Positions 41,863 through 53,930 of a DNA stretch of 64,000 nt are shown here, piece by piece (the first letter of the stretch is position 1; each line of letters starts with the position of its first letter). The notes beneath the pieces were generated by a model, which saw only the letters and a list, made by a program, of their open reading frames with translations, did not search any database and was not told the DNA's origin. The position numbers and the translations under genes were made by a program. Source of the stretch: Chloroflexota bacterium. GTDB lineage: Bacteria; Chloroflexota; Anaerolineae; Anaerolineales; Villigracilaceae. The stretch is taken from positions 36,626 to 100,625 of the forward strand of contig JACRPQ010000002.1 of the NCBI GenBank assembly GCA_016223135.1, given 5' to 3'.

Positions 41863-42387
41863 ATGTATGTTCTCAGACCCGACGAGAAGATTACGCCTGT
41901 CATGCTGTACACGCAGGATACGATGGTGCGGGGTGAGGCGGTTTCCAAGCAGAATGTGCCGCGTATGAACATCTGGCTTCGTACTGACGGGGCGCCGAAA
42001 TACATGCACCTCCTTAAGCCGCAGGTGATTGTGTTCGGCGGAGCGCCGCTGCGCCCGTTGACGTTTGCCGAGCTTTTCTTTCCTACTGCCCGGTTGATTG
42101 CCTATCACACCCTGCCGCCCACCGATGAACCGCTGGACTACGACCCAAACGAAGCCAACCGCGTGATGCAGGAGGTGGAGGTGTTGATAGGGACGTTCGT
42201 GGTGAAGGGGAAAATCCGCATCTCCGCCCAGACGGAACTTGCCACCAGCCTGGAGGTGGCGCGCGTCTCATGGATGTCGGTGTATGAGGCGGAAATTGCC
42301 AACCCTTATCTTCCGCAAATGCCGGTCGTGAAGACGCCAATGATGCTGGTCAACCCGGAACGAGTGGCGTTTGGGTTGATTTCGTAG
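41863..42387 (+). CDS. Conserved hypothetical protein
   Basis: A 174-residue soluble protein starting MYVLRPDEKITPVMLYTQD, with GAGGAGG 6 nt before the ATG. It has no signal peptide or transmembrane helix. The middle (IWLRTDGAPKYMHLLKPQVIVFGG) suggests a beta-rich fold. I do not recognise a named family. It is divergent from recJ and tail to tail with the next membrane protein gene (6 nt between stops), so it is a single-gene unit. Confidence 0.75.
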   Translation: MYVLRPDEKITPVMLYTQDTMVRGEAVSKQNVPRMNIWLRTDGAPKYMHLLKPQVIVFGGAPLRPLTFAELFFPTARLIAYHTLPPTDEPLDYDPNEANRVMQEVEVLIGTFVVKGKIRISAQTELATSLEVARVSWMSVYEAEIANPYLPQMPVVKTPMMLVNPERVAFGLIS

Positions 42388-42393
42388 AGAAGG

Positions 42394-42966
42394 TCACTCC
42401 GTCTGCAAGTGTGATTGGAGCAATATCAGCCCCACGCCCGTAATCACGGCGATTGCCAGGGCAACAAGCGGCACAGTGCGCAGGGAAAAGTGGGCGGCAA
42501 AGGCGATGCTCTCGCCGATAATCCATGCCAGAATACATATCCCCACCCAGATCAGGATGTGACGCGCCGACGGCAATTTTCGAAACAAGGCAAAAGCCGT
42601 GACCAAACCGACGCTTGCCCCCATGAAGACTCCAAAAACGACGCCCGCCAGTGTCCAGTCTTGAGTGATGCGAAAGGTGAAGAACGCTCCGCTTCGCGCC
42701 CCCAGCGTGAACCCAAGGCTGGTGGCGAGGATCCAGGCGGAGGTGACAGATAGGAGAGGCGTGCGGCTCAAGGCAAGGTATTGCACAAAGCCAATCATGC
42801 CGCCAAAGACCAGGTCGCCCAAAATCACCCCAATCATTCCGGGAATGATGGTGGGGATAAAACCGTCGGTTGTTGCGCCATGCAGGCTTCCCAGCGTAAA
42901 ACCAATGACGTTTAAGACCAGCCATTCGATAAAAAAGCGGGGGCGGGATGTGAGATTTTTCATCAT
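42394..42966 (-). CDS. Integral membrane protein, unknown function
   Basis: A 190-residue protein with about six hydrophobic helices and repeated glycine-rich segments (VIGFTLGSLHGATTDG, GMIGVILGDLVFGGMIGFVQ, VVFGVFMGASVGLVTAF). The internal similarity of the first and third segments suggests a duplicated two-helix unit. It begins MMKNLTSRPRFFIEW. No transporter signature is visible. It is a single gene between the hypothetical protein and the clpB upstream gap. Confidence 0.7.
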   Translation of the reverse strand: MMKNLTSRPRFFIEWLVLNVIGFTLGSLHGATTDGFIPTIIPGMIGVILGDLVFGGMIGFVQYLALSRTPLLSVTSAWILATSLGFTLGARSGAFFTFRITQDWTLAGVVFGVFMGASVGLVTAFALFRKLPSARHILIWVGICILAWIIGESIAFAAHFSLRTVPLVALAIAVITGVGLILLQSHLQTE

Positions 42967-43132
42967 GGCAAATTTCGGCAGTTTATATCACAAAATTGAT
43001 GTGTGGCAAACCTCCCTCTTACCTTCATGACGATGGAGAAGCTATCTCCCCAGCACCCTGCCTAACACCCGCCCATTCACGAAGGGGGGCTTGAATGCTC
43101 AAATGCCGGCTGCTTGACATTCGGGCGGCGTC

Positions 43133-43222
43133 CTACACGGCGGCGAGCACCACTTCACCGTCGTCGTCCACAAAACGCGGGTCGGTTTTGAGCAGGTCAA
43201 TGAGTTTGGAATGGAAAGACAT
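43133..43222 (-). pseudogene. Possible N-terminal remnant of a DNA methyltransferase gene
   Basis: The 29-residue frame MSFHSKLIDLLKTDPRFV plus DDDGEVVLAAV resembles the N-terminus of type III-style adenine methyltransferases (SxLxxLLxxDPRFVDEDGxL). It stops at TAG where a glutamine codon CAG would be expected, and the sequence after it shows no continuing similarity. I read it as debris of a lost restriction-modification gene. The rest of the 448-base gap from 42967 to 43414 shows no gene. Confidence 0.35.
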
Positions 43223-43414
43223 GCAAGACTCCCTGAAGATAGTAGTTGCGCAAAGAATTAGGGGACTGTACGCACAATCATGCCCGCAATTACATCGCCT
43301 CTTCTCCAACACTTTTTTTATTTTCCTCCAATCGTTCTCCAACATACCCTAACTATATTCTTGTAAGACAACTCCCCGCAGTTGTCCAAGCACTTATTGG
43401 CAAGGAGAACCATC

Positions 43415-46009
43415 ATGAACCTCGAAAAATTCACCCAAAAATCGCAAGAGGCGATTTTCTCTGCGCAGCAAATCGCCCAGGAACATCATCATCAAGCCAT
43501 CGAGCCGATTCACCTCGAACTGGCGTTAATTCGGCAGGATAGCGGCGTCGTCCCAGCCATCGTGACCAAAGTGGCTGGCTCCACCATCGCCCTGCGCGAG
43601 GAACTCGAGCGCGAACTCGCCAGCCGCCCGCAGATTCACGGCGCGAACATGCAGGTTGGGCTTTCGCAAGCCGCCGCCGATGTCCTCGCCGCCGCCGAGC
43701 GGTATGCCAAAGGGATGCAGGACGACTACGTCTCAACCGAACACATCCTGCTCGGTCTGACCGAATCCATCGAAGGCAAACGACTCGCCTCCTTTGGCTT
43801 GACGAAGGATGCGATTCTTTCCGCCCTGAAAACGGTTCGCGGCTCCCAGAGAGTGACCTCCCCGACTCCTGAATCCACTTATCAGGCGCTCGAACGCTAC
43901 GGGCGCGACCTGACCGCCTACGCCCGTCAGGGCAAACTCGACCCGGTCATCGGGCGCGACGAGGAGATCCGCCGCGTCGTCCAGATTCTCACGCGCCGCA
44001 CGAAGAACAACCCCGCGCTGGTGGGCGAACCGGGCGTCGGCAAGACCGCCATCGTCGAGGGGCTGGCGCAGCGCATCGTCAACGGCGACGTGCCCGAAGG
44101 TCTGAAAAAGAAGCGGCTGGTTCAACTCGACATGGGCGCGCTCATCGCCGGCGCGAAGTATCGCGGCGAGTTCGAGGAACGTCTCAAAGCCGTCCTCAAA
44201 GAAGTGACCGAAGCGCAGGGCGAAATCATCCTGTTCATTGATGAGATGCACACTGTCGTCGGCGCGGGCAAAGCCGAAGGCGCCATGGACGCCGGCAACA
44301 TGCTCAAGCCCATGCTGGCGCGCGGCGAACTGCACATGATCGGCGCGACCACGCTGGACGAGTACCGCAAGAACATCGAGAAAGACCCCGCCCTCGAGCG
44401 GCGCTTCCAGCCCGTGCTGGTGGACGAGCCGAGCGTGGAAGACACCATCTCGATTCTGCGCGGACTCAAGGAACGCTACGAAGTCCATCACGGCGTGCGC
44501 ATCACCGACCCCGCCGTGATTGCCGCCGCGACTCTCTCGCATCGCTACATCGCCGACCGGCATTTGCCCGACAAGGCGATTGACCTGATTGACGAAGCCG
44601 CCGCCCGCCTGCGGACGGAAATCGACTCGAAGCCGCAGGAACTGGATGAGGTGGACCGCGCCATCATGCAGTTGGAGATCGAGCGCGAGGCGTTGAAGAA
44701 GGAAAAGGACAAGGCGTCGAAGGAGCGGCTTGCCAGTCTCGAAAAAGAACTCGCCGATTTGCGCGAGAAGTCGAAGGCGCTCTCCTCGCGCTGGCAGACC
44801 GAGAAACAGGCGATTGCCGAACTTCGCACGCTGAAAGAGAAACTCGAACAAACCCGCGTCGAAATCGAACGCGCCGAACGCGAGGCAAACCTTGAAAAAG
44901 CCGCGCGGCTGAAATATGGCGACTTGCGCGAAATCGAGCAGAAGATTCAAGCCGCCGAAGCCCGCTTGAAGACGATGCAGGGCGAAGGCGCGCTGCTCAA
45001 AGAGGAAGTGGACGCGGAGGAAATCGCCGCCATCGTGGCGCGCTGGACGGGCATCCCCGTCTCGCGCCTGCTCGAAGGCGAGACGCAGAAGTTAATCCAC
45101 ATGGAGGAGCGGCTGCATCAGCGCGTCGTCGGTCAGGACGAAGCGGTGAGCGTGGTCTCGAAAGCCGTGCGCCGCGCCCGCGCGGGCTTGCAGGACCCGA
45201 ACCGTCCCATCGGCTCGTTCATCTTCCTCGGTCCGACGGGCGTCGGCAAGACCGAACTCGCCCGCGCCCTGGCGGAGTTCATGTTCGATGACGACCACGC
45301 CATGATTCGGATTGACATGAGCGAGTATCAGGAAAAGCACACGGTCAGCCGTCTCATCGGCGCGCCGCCGGGCTACGTCGGCTATGAGGAAGGCGGGCAG
45401 TTGACCGAAGCCGTCCGCCGCCGCCCTTATAGCGTGGTCTTGTTCGATGAAATCGAAAAGGCGCATCACGAGGTCTTCAACGTCCTGCTGCAACTGCTCG
45501 ACGACGGACGCCTGACGGACGGTCAGGGGCGCACGGTGGACTTCCGCAACACGGTCGTCATCATGACCTCGAACCTGGGCAACACGCTCTGGGAGAACGG
45601 TCACAAGGTCGGGCGGGACGAGATTACCCGCGTGCTACAGGCACACTTCCGCCCGGAGTTCCTCAACCGCATTGACGAGATTGTGGTCTTCCACCCGCTC
45701 GGCAGGGAACATCTGACCGGCATCGTGGACATTCAACTGCGCCGCGTCAGTCAACTGCTGGCAGACAAGGGCTATCGGCTCGAGGTCAGCGAAGCCGCGC
45801 GCGAGTACCTGGCGGAGGTCGGCTACGACCCGCAATTTGGCGCGCGTCCGCTCAAGCGCGCCATCCAGCGCGAGCTGCAAGACCCGCTGGCGCTCAAGAT
45901 TCTGGCGGGCGAGTTCCGCGAGGGCGATGTCATTCGGGTAGATCGCGGCGCGGAGGGGCTGACCTTCGCCGCCGGCGTAGAGACGGTGGAGGGGGAGGTA
46001 GTAGCGTAA
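43415..46009 (+). CDS. clpB: ATP-dependent chaperone ClpB
   Basis: An 864-residue Hsp100 disaggregase. The ATG at 43415 has AAGGAG 9 nt upstream; [14 protein letters not shown] is the standard start. Domains: N-terminal Clp repeat domain (1-145), AAA-1 with GEPGVGKT (204-211), the coiled-coil M-domain rich in Lys/Glu (about 405-525), and AAA-2 with GPTGVGKTE near residue 605 and the C-terminal D2-small domain. It rescues aggregated proteins with DnaK. No CIRCE or HAIR operator was found upstream. A strong hairpin follows the gene. Confidence 0.96.
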   Translation: MNLEKFTQKSQEAIFSAQQIAQEHHHQAIEPIHLELALIRQDSGVVPAIVTKVAGSTIALREELERELASRPQIHGANMQVGLSQAAADVLAAAERYAKGMQDDYVSTEHILLGLTESIEGKRLASFGLTKDAILSALKTVRGSQRVTSPTPESTYQALERYGRDLTAYARQGKLDPVIGRDEEIRRVVQILTRRTKNNPALVGEPGVGKTAIVEGLAQRIVNGDVPEGLKKKRLVQLDMGALIAGAKYRGEFEERLKAVLKEVTEAQGEIILFIDEMHTVVGAGKAEGAMDAGNMLKPMLARGELHMIGATTLDEYRKNIEKDPALERRFQPVLVDEPSVEDTISILRGLKERYEVHHGVRITDPAVIAAATLSHRYIADRHLPDKAIDLIDEAAARLRTEIDSKPQELDEVDRAIMQLEIEREALKKEKDKASKERLASLEKELADLREKSKALSSRWQTEKQAIAELRTLKEKLEQTRVEIERAEREANLEKAARLKYGDLREIEQKIQAAEARLKTMQGEGALLKEEVDAEEIAAIVARWTGIPVSRLLEGETQKLIHMEERLHQRVVGQDEAVSVVSKAVRRARAGLQDPNRPIGSFIFLGPTGVGKTELARALAEFMFDDDHAMIRIDMSEYQEKHTVSRLIGAPPGYVGYEEGGQLTEAVRRRPYSVVLFDEIEKAHHEVFNVLLQLLDDGRLTDGQGRTVDFRNTVVIMTSNLGNTLWENGHKVGRDEITRVLQAHFRPEFLNRIDEIVVFHPLGREHLTGIVDIQLRRVSQLLADKGYRLEVSEAAREYLAEVGYDPQFGARPLKRAIQRELQDPLALKILAGEFREGDVIRVDRGAEGLTFAAGVETVEGEVVA

Positions 46010-46011
46010 GA

Positions 46012-46066
46012 CAAGAACCGCAGGCTTGTCTTGAGTACAGCGAAGGATCGAAGCCTGCGGTTCTTG
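46012..46066 (+). terminator. Long hairpin after clpB
   Basis: A perfect 16-bp stem CAAGAACCGCAGGCTT / AAGCCTGCGGTTCTTG encloses a 23-base loop with GAGTACAGCGAAGGATCG. There is no T-tract, so it may stabilise the 3' end or be a repeat rather than a classical terminator. It separates convergent clpB and the restriction gene. Confidence 0.55.
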
Positions 46067-46069
46067 ACA

Positions 46070-46873
46070 TTAACTTTGTCGTGTTGAGTAACTCTGAAGT
46101 TCTTCTGGAGAAAGTTCATCTGGCTTTACCAGCCGGTAATGCTTTTCAGATGCAACCTTGATTCCCTCTTTCGATTCCTCAAACTCAAACAACGCGATGA
46201 GATTGTCTTCCATAAACTGTGCGGCGATTGCCCGACAAATCAAACGCGGAAACTTCAACGCGCACATTTCAATATCCTGTTCAATTTGAACGACGCCGAT
46301 TCTATCCCTGCCGCCTTTTGCTTGAACCGGCAGAACATAGTGCGCGCCGCGTTTGTCAAGACCGATGTAAATTTCGTCGGTCTCAATCTGCGATCCGTCG
46401 CGCAATGTTGTTCTCAGGTGATTTTGCAGGGAATAGCACGTCAAGCCTGTGAAAATATCAACCAAACGGTTGTACCGCAGTTTTGCCAAAAGGGATTGTT
46501 CATCGTTCATCGAATATTTGGCAATGACGCCGGGCGTCGCATCGGGGATTTTGGTCTCTGCCAAAACGTGGGATGGGAAGATATTTGCCTGCTTTACAGC
46601 CACGAGTTTATATTTTCCTTTGCCTGCCGGTCGGATAATCCACTCATGGCCCCTTGGCGCTTTGGATGTGATGGATTTTGGCAGCAATGCTCGGTATCGA
46701 AACGAATACAAGACATCGCCCAAATTCTTTGGCAGCGCGATTCCCAATTTGTCAGCGGCTTGACTGAACTCTGCGCGTTCAAATTCGATTTCAGCCGCGC
46801 CTTTTTTGAAATGCTTGCTGAAGATGACTTCCAAGATTTTGGCGTAGCGATTTGGTTCTTTGTTTTCCACCAT
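46070..46873 (-). CDS. Putative type II restriction endonuclease
   Basis: A 267-residue protein encoded directly after the methyltransferase gene (TAA then ATG with no gap). The segment TDEIYIGLDKRGAHYVLPVQAKGG around residues 165-188 fits a PD-(D/E)XK nuclease core, with acidic residues D166/E167 and Q184-A-K186. The N-terminal third looks like a winged-helix or DNA-recognition region (FERAEFSQAADKLGIALPKN). It would cut DNA lacking the partner's methylation. The target sequence cannot be predicted. Confidence 0.75.
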   Translation of the reverse strand: MVENKEPNRYAKILEVIFSKHFKKGAAEIEFERAEFSQAADKLGIALPKNLGDVLYSFRYRALLPKSITSKAPRGHEWIIRPAGKGKYKLVAVKQANIFPSHVLAETKIPDATPGVIAKYSMNDEQSLLAKLRYNRLVDIFTGLTCYSLQNHLRTTLRDGSQIETDEIYIGLDKRGAHYVLPVQAKGGRDRIGVVQIEQDIEMCALKFPRLICRAIAAQFMEDNLIALFEFEESKEGIKVASEKHYRLVKPDELSPEELQSYSTRQS

Positions 46874-49406
<2,533 letters not shown>

Positions 49407-49425
49407 ACCGAAAGGAACCATCTCC

Positions 49426-51234
49426 ATGCCCGCTCCTCTCCCCCGCTCAAAAGTCCGCAAGGAACAGACTTGGAACGCCGAAAGCGTGTTCCCCTCTCCC
49501 CAAGCCTTCGACGCCGAAGTGCAAAACATTCTCGCCTGGCTGCCCGAAATCAAAAAGTTTCAGGGACGCCTCGGCGAAAGCGTGGATACCTTTCTCGAAG
49601 CCATGCGCGCCCTCGACACACTGGAGCAGCGCTCGATGAAAGTCCGCGTCTATGCCACCATGTCCAATGCGGTGGACGCCAACGACGAGCAGGGCACGGC
49701 GATGAACGGCAAAGCCATGTCGGCGCTGGCTCAGGTGGGAGCCGCCACTTCTTTTGTGGAACCAGAATTGTTGTCCGTAGGCGAAGCGAAATTGCGCGGC
49801 TGGCTGGCGGATGATCCGCGCATGAGACTGTACGAGCATTTCGTCAACGATCTGTTCCGCAAGCAGGCGCACGTCCGCAGCGCTGAAGTGGAGGAAGTGT
49901 TGGGGCTGCTGCGCGACCCGTTCGGCGCAGTCCGCACCACGGCAAACCAACTGGCAAACGCCGATTTCAAATTCAAGCCCGCCCGCGACAGCAAGGGCAA
50001 AAAACTGGAACTCACCCAAAGCACAAAGAATTCGCTGATGCACTCGCCCGACCGCAAGGCGCGCCGGACAGCGTGGCAAAATTACAACGACAAATACCTC
50101 GAATACAAGAACACGCTGGCGGGCAACCTTGCCGCATCCATCAAGCAGAACGTCTTCAACATGAAAGTGCGCGGATTCAACTCCTCGCTCGAAGCCACGC
50201 TCTTCAATGGAGACGTGCCTGTCGAAATGTTCCACAACCTGCTGGGCATCTTCCAGAAGAAACTTCCCCTCTGGCACAAGTACTGGCGCATCCGCCGCAA
50301 GGCGCTGGGCGTGAAAACCCTGCATCCCTACGACGTTTGGGCGCCGCTCACAACCAAAAAGCACAAGGTCCCCTTCGAGCAGGCGGTGGATTGGATCTGC
50401 GAAGGGCTCGCGCCGATGGGCGACGAATACGTCGGCGTGATGCGCAAAGGCTGTCTCAAAGACCGCTGGGTGGACTGGGCGCCCAACGCCGGCAAGCGCG
50501 AGGGCGCCTTCTCGACGCGCGTGCCAAGCGATACGCACCCCTTCATCATGATGAGTTACACCGACGACATCGGCTCCATGAGCACGCTCTCGCATGAACT
50601 CGGTCACTCGATCCATGCGTATTACGCCAGCCGCGCCCAACCGATGATTTACTACACCTATCCATCCATCATCGCCGAGACCGCCTCCAACTTCAACCAG
50701 GCAATGACGCGCGCCCACCTGCTCAAGACCAACCCGAGCAAATCCTTCCAGATTGCCCTGTTGGAAGAGGCAATGGGCAACTTCCATCGCTACTTCTTCA
50801 TCATGCCCACCCTCGCCCGCTTCGAACTGGAAACGCACCAGCGCGTCGAAAAAGGACAGCCCCTCACCGCCGAAACCATGAACAACCTGATGGCGGACCT
50901 CTTCAGCGAAGGCTTCGGCGGTGAAATGAATTTGGACCGCGAGCGCGTCGGCATCACTTGGGCGACCTTCACCACGCATCTCTACATTGACTTTTACTCG
51001 TTCCAGTACGCCATCGGCATCTCCGCCGCCCATGCCATTGCCAAACGCATCCTCGACGGCGTCCCCGGCGCCGCGCAGGATCACATCAACTTCCTCAAGG
51101 CTGGCTCTTCCAAGCCGCCGCTCGAAATCTACAAAATCGCCGGCATTGACATGACCTCCACCCAACCCATCGAAGACGCCTTCGCTGTGCTGGAAGAATA
51201 CGTGGATCGGCTGGGAGAGTTGACGGGAAAATAA
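49426..51234 (+). CDS. pepF: Oligoendopeptidase F (M3 metallopeptidase)
   Basis: A 602-residue zinc peptidase. The catalytic HELGH is at 390-394 in STLSHELGHSIHAYY, with the third ligand in the following helix (SIIAETASNFNQAM). PepF enzymes degrade 7-17-residue peptides in the cytoplasm. Length and the N-terminal helical domain match the family (about 600). No signal peptide. It follows tgt by 19 nt and is closed by a perfect hairpin. Confidence 0.94.
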   Translation: MPAPLPRSKVRKEQTWNAESVFPSPQAFDAEVQNILAWLPEIKKFQGRLGESVDTFLEAMRALDTLEQRSMKVRVYATMSNAVDANDEQGTAMNGKAMSALAQVGAATSFVEPELLSVGEAKLRGWLADDPRMRLYEHFVNDLFRKQAHVRSAEVEEVLGLLRDPFGAVRTTANQLANADFKFKPARDSKGKKLELTQSTKNSLMHSPDRKARRTAWQNYNDKYLEYKNTLAGNLAASIKQNVFNMKVRGFNSSLEATLFNGDVPVEMFHNLLGIFQKKLPLWHKYWRIRRKALGVKTLHPYDVWAPLTTKKHKVPFEQAVDWICEGLAPMGDEYVGVMRKGCLKDRWVDWAPNAGKREGAFSTRVPSDTHPFIMMSYTDDIGSMSTLSHELGHSIHAYYASRAQPMIYYTYPSIIAETASNFNQAMTRAHLLKTNPSKSFQIALLEEAMGNFHRYFFIMPTLARFELETHQRVEKGQPLTAETMNNLMADLFSEGFGGEMNLDRERVGITWATFTTHLYIDFYSFQYAIGISAAHAIAKRILDGVPGAAQDHINFLKAGSSKPPLEIYKIAGIDMTSTQPIEDAFAVLEEYVDRLGELTGK

Positions 51235-51242
51235 GTCCTGCA

Positions 51243-51273
51243 GACCTCCGAGTTCTTAAAGAACTCGGAGGTC
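51243..51273 (+). terminator. Terminator of tgt-pepF
   Basis: GACCTCCGAGTTCTT (51243-51257) and AAGAACTCGGAGGTC (51259-51273) form a perfect 15-bp stem around one base; the following CTTTA is a weak T-tract. It lies 9 nt after the pepF stop. Confidence 0.75.
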
Positions 51274-51281
51274 TTTACCCC

Positions 51282-51309
51282 TTGACAAATAGACAATCGT
51301 CTATATAAT
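51282..51309 (+). promoter_or_regulatory. arsR promoter with embedded operator
   Basis: TTGACA (51282-51287), 16-nt spacer, TATAAT (51304-51309). The palindrome ATAGAC-AATC-GTCTAT (51289-51304) fills the spacer, the classical position for repression by the ArsR protein encoded directly downstream. Confidence 0.85.
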
Positions 51310-51331
51310 AATCGCATAGAAGGTTATCTAT

Positions 51332-51643
51332 ATGAAATTCGACCCTGTCCTCTTCGCCAAAGCCATCGCCGACGACACCCGCCAAAAAATCATGAGCGCG
51401 TGCTGTTGCCGGGAGGTCTCTGTAGGCGAACTCGCAGAACAGCTCCACGTTACGCAGCCCACAATTTCACATCACCTTGCCATTCTGCGCGAGGCAGGAC
51501 TCGTCGAAAGTCGCGAGGAAGGCAAGCAAACCTTCTACACCCTCAACCAGGAGCGTATTGCCGTCTGCTGCGGGCAGATCATGCTCAAGTTCGCTCCTGA
51601 ATCTCCCACGACCCTGACCGTCAAGCAAGCCATCCAAAGTTGA
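51332..51643 (+). CDS. arsR: ArsR-family metalloregulator
   Basis: A 103-residue winged-helix repressor. The HTH covers residues 31-55 (VGELAEQLHVTQPTISHHLA). Cysteines C24-C25-C26 just before the HTH and the C79-C80 pair near the C-terminus are candidate arsenic(III) ligands, differently placed from the ELCVCDL box of E. coli ArsR. ArsR leaves DNA on binding arsenite. A matching palindrome lies within its own promoter and again before arsM, so it probably controls both genes. Confidence 0.9.
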   Translation: MKFDPVLFAKAIADDTRQKIMSACCCREVSVGELAEQLHVTQPTISHHLAILREAGLVESREEGKQTFYTLNQERIAVCCGQIMLKFAPESPTTLTVKQAIQS

Positions 51644-51691
51644 ACGCGGGACTCCATCCTAGGCGGCGTCCCGTTTATTTTACAAAAACAC

Positions 51692-51707
51692 ATAGACAGT
51701 CATCTAT
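51692..51707 (+). promoter_or_regulatory. Second ars operator, before arsM
   Basis: ATAGAC-AGTC-ATCTAT is the same palindrome as in the arsR promoter with one changed base in the right arm. It lies 12 nt before the arsM ATG and just ahead of AGGAG, so it could repress arsM separately. Confidence 0.7.
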
Positions 51708-51719
51708 ATAAGGAGACCA

Positions 51720-52514
51720 ATGACCACCAATACACCCATCCATGACGTTGTCCGCGAGCATTACGCGGAGCGGATAAAGAGCAACGCTTCCTGTTGCGGA
51801 CCCTCAAACTGCTGCACGAACGACAGCAACCTCTACCCCGCAGATTTGCTTGCTACCCTGCCCGCTGGCGAAACCGTTGTCAGTTATGGCTGCGGCGACC
51901 CCATCACCCTTGCTTCCCTACAGCCCGGGCAGGTCGTGCTCGACCTCGGTTCCGGTGCGGGACTCGACTGTTTCTTTGCCGCCAAACAAGTCGGCGAGAC
52001 GGGAAAAGTCATCGGCGTGGATATGACTCCAGAGATGTTGGAACAGGCTCGGCGTAGCGCGAAGCGCCTGGGTTTGAACAACGTCGAATTCCGACAGGGA
52101 TTCATCGAAGACCTGCCCGTCGAATCCAACACGGTGGACGTGATCATCTCGAATTGCGTCATCAACCTCTCGCCCAATAAATCCAAAGTTTTCGCCGAAG
52201 CCTTCCGCGTCCTCAAGCCCGGCGGCAAACTGGCAGTCTCAGACATTGTCACCGACGGTCCGCTGCCCGAGGCGGTTAAGCAAAGCCTGAGCGCATGGGC
52301 GGGCTGCGTGGCGGGCGCGGTTGAAGCACAGGACTACATCGGCATGATGGAGGCGGTTGGTTTCACGAACGTTTCGGTCACGCCGGTATTCTTCGACAGA
52401 GAAACCGTTGACGCCGCGCTCGAAGACATGAGACTGGATGTAAAGGAATATCCGGGCGAGGACGTTTACAAGGCGGTTTACAGCGCCAAGATCACGGCGT
52501 ATAAACCGCAATAA
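51720..52514 (+). CDS. arsM: Arsenite S-adenosylmethionine methyltransferase
   Basis: A 264-residue SAM-dependent methyltransferase. Motif I is DLGSGAGLD (75-83). The three arsenic-binding cysteines of ArsM are present: C58 in SYGCGDP, C146 in ISNCVINL and C196 in WAGCVAGA; extra CC pairs at 25-26 and 31-32 may help bind As(III). ArsM turns arsenite into methylated, partly volatile species. The ATG has AGGAG 6 nt upstream. It ends at a bidirectional terminator shared with the convergent MFS gene. Confidence 0.93.
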   Translation: MTTNTPIHDVVREHYAERIKSNASCCGPSNCCTNDSNLYPADLLATLPAGETVVSYGCGDPITLASLQPGQVVLDLGSGAGLDCFFAAKQVGETGKVIGVDMTPEMLEQARRSAKRLGLNNVEFRQGFIEDLPVESNTVDVIISNCVINLSPNKSKVFAEAFRVLKPGGKLAVSDIVTDGPLPEAVKQSLSAWAGCVAGAVEAQDYIGMMEAVGFTNVSVTPVFFDRETVDAALEDMRLDVKEYPGEDVYKAVYSAKITAYKPQ

Positions 52515-52523
52515 AAAAGAAGA

Positions 52524-52555
52524 AGCGGCAGTCGCCTTTCGAGGCGACTGCCGCT
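52524..52555. terminator. Bidirectional terminator between arsM and MFS gene
   Basis: AGCGGCAGTCGCCT (52524-52537), loop TTCG, AGGCGACTGCCGCT (52542-52555): a perfect 14-bp stem with a UUCG tetraloop, with an A-tract before it and TGTTTT after it, so it can stop transcription from both sides. Confidence 0.9.
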
Positions 52556-52572
52556 GTTTTGATGAACCGACA

Positions 52573-53913
52573 TCAGGCTGGCTCCGCTTTGGGAAGCGCG
52601 TCGTGATCGGGCAAAATCGTTTCAGCGTGAACCACAGGGCGGACAAAATAACCAGCCATACCCACCAGCGCCGACGCCGCCCCGCAAAAAACAATCAATA
52701 AGCCCATGCCGGCGCCGGGTCCTGCGCCAACCAGCCAGGAAAAAGCGGCAGGCAAACCAGTCCCCAGGCGGGCGGCGGGTTCCAGCCACAAGTCTGCGAG
52801 GAGACCGCCGATGATCGGGGAGATGGGGTTGGTAAACCACGCAATCAGGCGTCGGGCGGAGAAGACGCGTCCTTGCAAATCAGGCGCAACCTTCGATTGC
52901 CAGATTGCCTGATTCGATCCGTTCACCAGAGGAATTACGAGGGAAGACAAAACGACACCGGCAATCCAGACGGGCAGTCCGCCAGCCAAGCCAATGACTG
53001 CCATTCCCAGCCCGCTCAGGATCCAGCCGAACAACACGCCGTGCACGCGCCGCTTGAAGCCTCCCCATGCGCTCATAATCACGCCTCCGACCACGCTGGC
53101 AATGGCTCCCGCCGATTGAACCGTGCCAAACATCAGGCTGTCGTTGCCCGACCGCGAAAGGATCATGGGAGCAAAAACCGTGAACCCGATGCCGCTAAAG
53201 AGATTCCCGACAAAAAAGATCAACTGCAAGCCCAGCAAACTCGGACGGGCAAAAATGTACTTGAAACCGTATGCCGCCTCTTTCAACATTCCGCCGCGGG
53301 CTTGTGCTCCCTCCTGCGTGCGAGCGGGCTGTGGAACATGCACCGCCAGCAGCGTACCAATGGCGATTAGAAAGGTGGCAACATCCAAAAACAGAATACC
53401 GGTCAAGCGGATAACGGGCAACAGCGCGCCAGCCAGAATTGGGGCGATAACGCCGGGTCCCGCCTCCATCAGCGACATCAATCCGTTGGCGCGCCCCAAC
53501 TGTTCCTTCGGAATCATCGTGGAAATGGCGGCGGAATAGGCGGGCCACTGAAAGGCGTTGCCCAACCCAAAGATGACCGCGGCGACGTACATGTGCCAGA
53601 ACTGCCACACGTCGAAATACAGAACCGTCAAGATACCCAGTGTCGCCAGCCCCGCCCCCAGGTCGCTGACCATCATCATGAGTTTGCGGTTGTAACGATC
53701 CACCATCACGCCCGCAAACGGGGAAATCAACAAAAAGGGAGTGATATAGAAAACCTGCATCAACCCCAGCGCCGTGGCGCTTTCGGTCTTTTCATACATA
53801 AAAATCGTCAGCGCAAACTGACTCATCCCGCTGGCAAGCACAGAGACAATCTGCCCCAGCCAAATGACAATAAAAGCAAACATCCCCGCAGGGCGCTTCG
53901 ATGATGTTTCCAT
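52573..53913 (-). CDS. MFS transporter, EntS/MFS_3-like exporter
   Basis: A 446-residue major facilitator with 12 predicted helices. The start FAFIVIWLGQIVSVLASGMSQ, the loop VDRYNRKLMMMVSDLGAGL (motif A-like) and PKEQLGRANGLMSL match the MFS_3 group that exports siderophores or drugs. It is the last gene of the six-gene operon, 17 nt after the 125-residue YvlB-like gene. Substrate unknown; its operon suggests envelope-stress or antimicrobial efflux, which is inference. Confidence 0.85.
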   Translation of the reverse strand: METSSKRPAGMFAFIVIWLGQIVSVLASGMSQFALTIFMYEKTESATALGLMQVFYITPFLLISPFAGVMVDRYNRKLMMMVSDLGAGLATLGILTVLYFDVWQFWHMYVAAVIFGLGNAFQWPAYSAAISTMIPKEQLGRANGLMSLMEAGPGVIAPILAGALLPVIRLTGILFLDVATFLIAIGTLLAVHVPQPARTQEGAQARGGMLKEAAYGFKYIFARPSLLGLQLIFFVGNLFSGIGFTVFAPMILSRSGNDSLMFGTVQSAGAIASVVGGVIMSAWGGFKRRVHGVLFGWILSGLGMAVIGLAGGLPVWIAGVVLSSLVIPLVNGSNQAIWQSKVAPDLQGRVFSARRLIAWFTNPISPIIGGLLADLWLEPAARLGTGLPAAFSWLVGAGPGAGMGLLIVFCGAASALVGMAGYFVRPVVHAETILPDHDALPKAEPA

Positions 53914-53930
53914 AAGGATTTTCGGCGATG

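Noticed and set aside
43223..43414. CIRCE or HAIR heat-shock operator before clpB.
   Set aside because: No TTAGCACTC-N9-GAGTGCTAA or similar repeat is visible in the upstream region.
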